64,000 nucleotides of DNA from an uncultured Bacteroides sp. GTDB taxonomy: Bacteria; Bacteroidota; Bacteroidia; Bacteroidales; Bacteroidaceae. The notes beneath the pieces are model-generated. The model was not told the origin of the DNA. It made no database searches and saw only the letters and a list, made by a program, of their open reading frames with translations. Location of the stretch: NCBI RefSeq assembly GCF_937912035.1, contig NZ_CALDPF010000030.1, positions 3,875 through 67,874 on the forward strand, written 5' to 3'. Both the position numbers and the translations under genes were made by a program. This document shows positions 61,324 to 64,000 of the stretch, piece by piece; positions within the stretch are counted from its first letter, which is position 1, and every line of letters starts with the position of its first letter.

Positions 61324-61773
61324 ATGTCTTTAAACAAGGTTCAATTAATAGGTAATGTAGGGAAGGATCCCGAAGTGAGATATCTTGATAGTGGCGTAGC
61401 TGTAGCAACTTTTACTTTAGCTACTACAGATCGTGCTTATACATTGGCAAATGGTACTCAGGTGCCTGAGCGTACAGAATGGCATAATATAGTATTGTGG
61501 AAAAATTTAGCTGAAATAGCTGAAAAGTACGTTCATAAAGGAGACAAACTATATATTGAAGGAAAAATCCGTTCACGTTCGTATGATGACCAGAATGGAG
61601 TGAAGAGGTACATAGTCGAAATTTTCGGTGATAATATGGAAATGCTTACACCTCGTTCGGCGCAACAGAGTGGTCAGCCATTTGCTTCGCAGCAACAGCC
61701 TGTAGCTACACCTGCTAAACCGATTCAGCAAGCTCCCGTACAGGATGAGGCATCTGATGATTTGCCTTTCTAA
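61324..61773 (+). CDS. ssb: Single-stranded DNA-binding protein
   Basis: The 149-residue protein has an N-terminal OB fold (VQLIGNVGKDPEVRYLDSGVAVATFTLAT, then KLYIEGKIRSRSYDDQNGVKRYIVEIFGDNMEML). A Gln/Pro-rich linker follows, then the acidic tip DEASDDLPF that binds partner proteins. It coats single-stranded DNA in replication and repair. It is followed by gldE. Confidence 0.97.
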   Translation: MSLNKVQLIGNVGKDPEVRYLDSGVAVATFTLATTDRAYTLANGTQVPERTEWHNIVLWKNLAEIAEKYVHKGDKLYIEGKIRSRSYDDQNGVKRYIVEIFGDNMEMLTPRSAQQSGQPFASQQQPVATPAKPIQQAPVQDEASDDLPF

Positions 61774-61803
61774 ATAACTTATGTCTAACTAAAATTTATT
61801 TCT

Positions 61804-63156
61804 TTGGACCCGGATTCGTATTTATGCCGCTTGGCGGATTTATTTAACGGAGTAACCGTTACAGCTCCCGATGCAGGAGCTGTTATTGCTTTAATTTTAG
61901 CATTATTATTACTTTATGCTTCTGGCTTCGTATCGGCATCTGAAATAGCGTTCTTCTCTTTGACGCCATCAGATTTAAGCGATATAGAAGAGGAAAAACA
62001 TAGTGCTGACACGCGTATAAAGTCATTATTGGCTAATTCAGAAAGACTTTTGGCTACAATTCTCATCTCAAACAATTTTGTCAATGTGATGATAATTATG
62101 CTGTGTAATTTCTTTTTTGCATCTGTAGTCGATTTTGGTGGATCAAGATTGCTTGAGTTTCTTGTCATAACTGTAATTCTTACATTTCTATTACTTCTCT
62201 TTGGGGAAATAATGCCGAAAATATATTCGGCACAAAATGCTTTGGCTTTTAGTCGTAAGGCGGCTCCTGTACTGAATGTATTGAGCTTTGTGTTCAGACC
62301 ATTGTCATCATTGTTGGTACGTTCAACCGTTTTCATTAATAAGATAGCTTATAAGAAGCCACAGTCTCTTTCTGTGGATGAACTTTCGCAAGCTCTTGAA
62401 TTGACGGACAAAAACGAGATTTCCGAAGAGAGCAATATGTTGGAAGGTATAATTCGATTTGGTGAAGAAACAGCAAAAGAGGTCATGACTTCGCGTCTTG
62501 ATATGGTAGATCTCGATATTGACTCAACATTTTCAGAAGTTCTGAGATGTGTGGTCGATAACGGATATTCCCGTATACCGGTTTATCAGGATACAAGGGA
62601 TAACGTAAAGGGAGTACTTTATATAAAAGATCTTCTGCCATACCTTGAGAAAGGTGATGATTTTGACTGGAGAAAGCTTATTCGCCCTGCATTCTTTGTG
62701 CCGGAGACAAAAATGATTGATGATTTGCTAAGGGACTTTCAGACCAATAAGGTACACATGGCAATTGTAGTTGATGAGTTTGGAGGTACATCAGGTATAG
62801 TTACTATGGAAGATATCATAGAAGAAATAGTAGGAGAGATTAATGATGAGTATGATGATGAGGAAAGAACATACGTTAAGCTTTCTGAAGGAGTGTTTGT
62901 GTTTGAAGCAAAGACTCTTCTTTCGGATTTCTATAAAATAATGAAGGCCGATCCTGAAGATTTTGAGGAGGTTTCGGATGATGCGGAAACGTTGGCTGGT
63001 TTTATTCTTGCAGTAAAAGGTGAATTCCCGTCACTGAATGAGGAAATCGTGTTCGGAAAGTATACTTTCAAGGTCCTCGAAATGGATGCCAGAAGAATTC
63101 TTAAATTGAAGGTTACAATACAACCTGAATATGATGCTGACGAAGATAAGAACTGA
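61804..63156 (+). CDS. gldE: GldE: CNNM/CorC-type membrane protein with CBS pair
   Basis: The 450-residue protein has four N-terminal membrane helices (CNNM/DUF21 domain: ALILALLLLYASGFVSASEIAFFSL), then a pair of CBS domains and a C-terminal CorC/HlyC transporter-associated domain (ILAVKGEFPSLNEEIVFGKYTFKVLEMDARRILKLKV). It is homologous to the gliding-associated protein GldE, often kept in non-motile relatives. It probably has an ion or membrane-lipid role. The start must be the TTG at 61804; no suitable ATG precedes the first membrane helix. It follows ssb by 30 bases. Confidence 0.9.
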   Translation: MDPDSYLCRLADLFNGVTVTAPDAGAVIALILALLLLYASGFVSASEIAFFSLTPSDLSDIEEEKHSADTRIKSLLANSERLLATILISNNFVNVMIIMLCNFFFASVVDFGGSRLLEFLVITVILTFLLLLFGEIMPKIYSAQNALAFSRKAAPVLNVLSFVFRPLSSLLVRSTVFINKIAYKKPQSLSVDELSQALELTDKNEISEESNMLEGIIRFGEETAKEVMTSRLDMVDLDIDSTFSEVLRCVVDNGYSRIPVYQDTRDNVKGVLYIKDLLPYLEKGDDFDWRKLIRPAFFVPETKMIDDLLRDFQTNKVHMAIVVDEFGGTSGIVTMEDIIEEIVGEINDEYDDEERTYVKLSEGVFVFEAKTLLSDFYKIMKADPEDFEEVSDDAETLAGFILAVKGEFPSLNEEIVFGKYTFKVLEMDARRILKLKVTIQPEYDADEDKN

Positions 63157-63173
63157 TTTTTGAAATTTAAGAC

Positions 63174-63884
63174 ATGCCTATACTGAGAAAATGGGAATTT
63201 AACGGAGCTGTTTGCGGAATATGGAAAGTGACTGAAACCGCAGAAGAGCTCCGTTCTTCGCTTACAGAAAAGTCTTTCACACAGGACTTTTTCAATTTTA
63301 AGTCACCGGCACGCCAATTGGAGTATCTGGCTGTAAGGGCGCTTCTTCGTGAACTTTTAGGAAAAGAATGTCGTGTTCTTCATCATGAATCCGGGAAACC
63401 TTATCTTGAAAACTCGTTGTGTAGAATATCTATATCGCATACAAAAGGTTTTGTAGCGGTGATTATTCACCCTGAAAAGGAAGTTGGAATTGATATTGAG
63501 TATCATTCCGATAGGGTGAAAAAGGTAGTTGGAAGATTTGTCTCTACAGACGAGATGTCTCTTATAGAAAGAAAGGTTTCAGATATTGCTGATAATGATA
63601 TCGTAGACGAATTCAGAATCAATATGTATTTGTTGTTTTGGTCGGCAAAGGAAACAATGTTTAAGATGATAAATTCCAGTGAAGTTGATTTTCTGGAACA
63701 TCTTTGTATAAACTCTGTTTCATTTTCTGAGTATTTCAGTAATGGTGTTGTTGTAGATTCGCATTCTAAAGTTTTTAATGGAGTTATGAATGCGTATGAG
63801 TGTAGAACTTCTCTGAAAACAGAGATGAATATTGAGTTTTATCTGACGGAGGATTTTGTATGTACCTATAGCTGCATCGATTGA
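63174..63884 (+). CDS. 4'-phosphopantetheinyl transferase superfamily protein
   Basis: The 236-residue protein has the Sfp-like motif pair: EVGIDIEYHSDRV (GxDxE, magnesium binding) and FWSAKETMFKM (WxxKE). It would transfer phosphopantetheine from CoA to an acyl or peptidyl carrier protein. As it is a single-domain protein next to ssb-gldE, the target is uncertain; acyl carrier protein is the default guess. It is 17 bases after gldE and followed by a terminator. Confidence 0.92.
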   Translation: MPILRKWEFNGAVCGIWKVTETAEELRSSLTEKSFTQDFFNFKSPARQLEYLAVRALLRELLGKECRVLHHESGKPYLENSLCRISISHTKGFVAVIIHPEKEVGIDIEYHSDRVKKVVGRFVSTDEMSLIERKVSDIADNDIVDEFRINMYLLFWSAKETMFKMINSSEVDFLEHLCINSVSFSEYFSNGVVVDSHSKVFNGVMNAYECRTSLKTEMNIEFYLTEDFVCTYSCID

Positions 63885-63893
63885 GATACTGAT

Positions 63894-63950
63894 AAAAAAA
63901 GTTGGACAATGAATCGCTATTAATGTTATTCATTGTCCAACTCTTTTTTG
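63894..63950 (+). terminator. Terminator of the ssb-gldE-phosphopantetheinyl transferase operon
   Basis: The 14-bp perfect stem GTTGGACAATGAAT/ATTCATTGTCCAAC (63901-63914 and 63928-63941) is followed by TCTTTTTT. The A-run before it would also allow termination of the opposite strand, that is, of the tRNA gene. Confidence 0.85.
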
Positions 63951-64000
63951 TAGCCCGTGGGGGAATCGAACCCCCCTTTCAAGAATGAAAATCTTGCGTC
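63951..64000 (-). tRNA. tRNA-Glu (UUC), 3' part only
   Basis: The minus strand reads GACGCAAGATTTTCATTCTTG, giving the anticodon stem CAAGA/TCTTG with a seven-base loop, anticodon TTC at 63987-63989. The T arm is GGGGG-TTCGATT-CCCCC, and the acceptor end is ACGGGCT with discriminator A at 63951. CCA is not encoded. The 5' half lies beyond the window. Confidence 0.9.

Noticed and set aside
1..64000. Mobile elements, prophage, CRISPR arrays or restriction systems
   Set aside because: I saw no transposase, integrase, recombinase, phage structural gene, regularly spaced repeat or methylase/endonuclease gene. Repeated motifs are only terminator stems.

Overview
The window is ordinary chromosomal DNA of a member of the order Bacteroidales, probably a gut Bacteroidaceae or Prevotellaceae relative. 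The evidence is a fimbrillin-family lipoprotein, DUF4252 and DUF4836 proteins, Bacteroidetes-type LytS/LytTR regulators, GldE, AddAB-like RecB nucleases, a 30-residue AURKAIP1/COX24-type basic protein, and many promoters of the Bacteroides form TTTG-N19-TAnnTTTG with almost no Shine-Dalgarno sequences. I see no insertion sequence, prophage, integrase or CRISPR array. Nearly all genes are intact. One AraC-type regulator is broken by a stop codon and a frameshift.

Layout. 1-6.4 kb: the end of an unidentified gene, a fimbrillin-like lipoprotein, a secreted histidine phosphatase, a lipoprotein M16 peptidase and a SlyD-type prolyl isomerase. 6.5-8.6 kb: an ECF sigma / anti-sigma-like / DUF4252 operon behind a probable self-regulated ECF promoter. 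8.8-12.7 kb: a LytS/LytTR two-component system in one operon with a secreted DUF1566 protein and an exported metallophosphoesterase. 12.8-24 kb: an accessory stretch with unusual fusions: a membrane protein joined to a cytidylate-kinase-like domain, a GNAT / hexapeptide acyltransferase / GNAT protein, and a TfoX-N / helix-hairpin-helix / DUF3795 protein. It also holds a dihydroorotate-dehydrogenase-like protein that lacks most orotate-binding residues, a nucleotidyltransferase, an SDR and a voltage-gated potassium channel.

24.2-30.5 kb: the branched-chain amino acid operon ilvD-ilvB-ilvN-thioesterase-ilvC. It is preceded by a 31-residue leader peptide rich in Ile, Val and Leu codons and by mutually exclusive antiterminator and terminator hairpins, a textbook ribosome-mediated attenuator. 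30.5-35.8 kb: a nitroreductase, the AraC pseudogene divergent from a MATE exporter, a DUF3737 beta-helix protein and a MalY/PatB-type C-S lyase. 35.8-43.9 kb: a small lipoprotein, AddB- and AddA-like recombination nuclease subunits and a serine hydrolase. 43.9-47.3 kb: clpS-clpA-aat, which puts adaptor, unfoldase and Leu/Phe-tRNA-protein transferase of the bacterial N-degron pathway in one operon.

47.3-51.5 kb: a DUF4836 lipoprotein, a 20-bp perfect inverted repeat, and a compact cassette of SPFH protein, membrane protein, ribbon-helix-helix protein and membrane protein. 51.5-57.2 kb: ispE, an alpha/beta hydrolase, an RluA-type pseudouridine synthase with a long N-terminal extension, a nitroreductase and an M23 peptidase. 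57.2-64 kb: a secreted C1 aminopeptidase, an RNase G/E, the 30-residue COX24-type protein, HU, ssb, gldE, a phosphopantetheinyl transferase and the 3' part of tRNA-Glu(UUC).

The most interesting signals are the ilv attenuator, the DHODH-like flavoprotein, the three-domain fusions of the accessory stretch and the SPFH cassette. All functional statements rest on motif reading; no database search was run.
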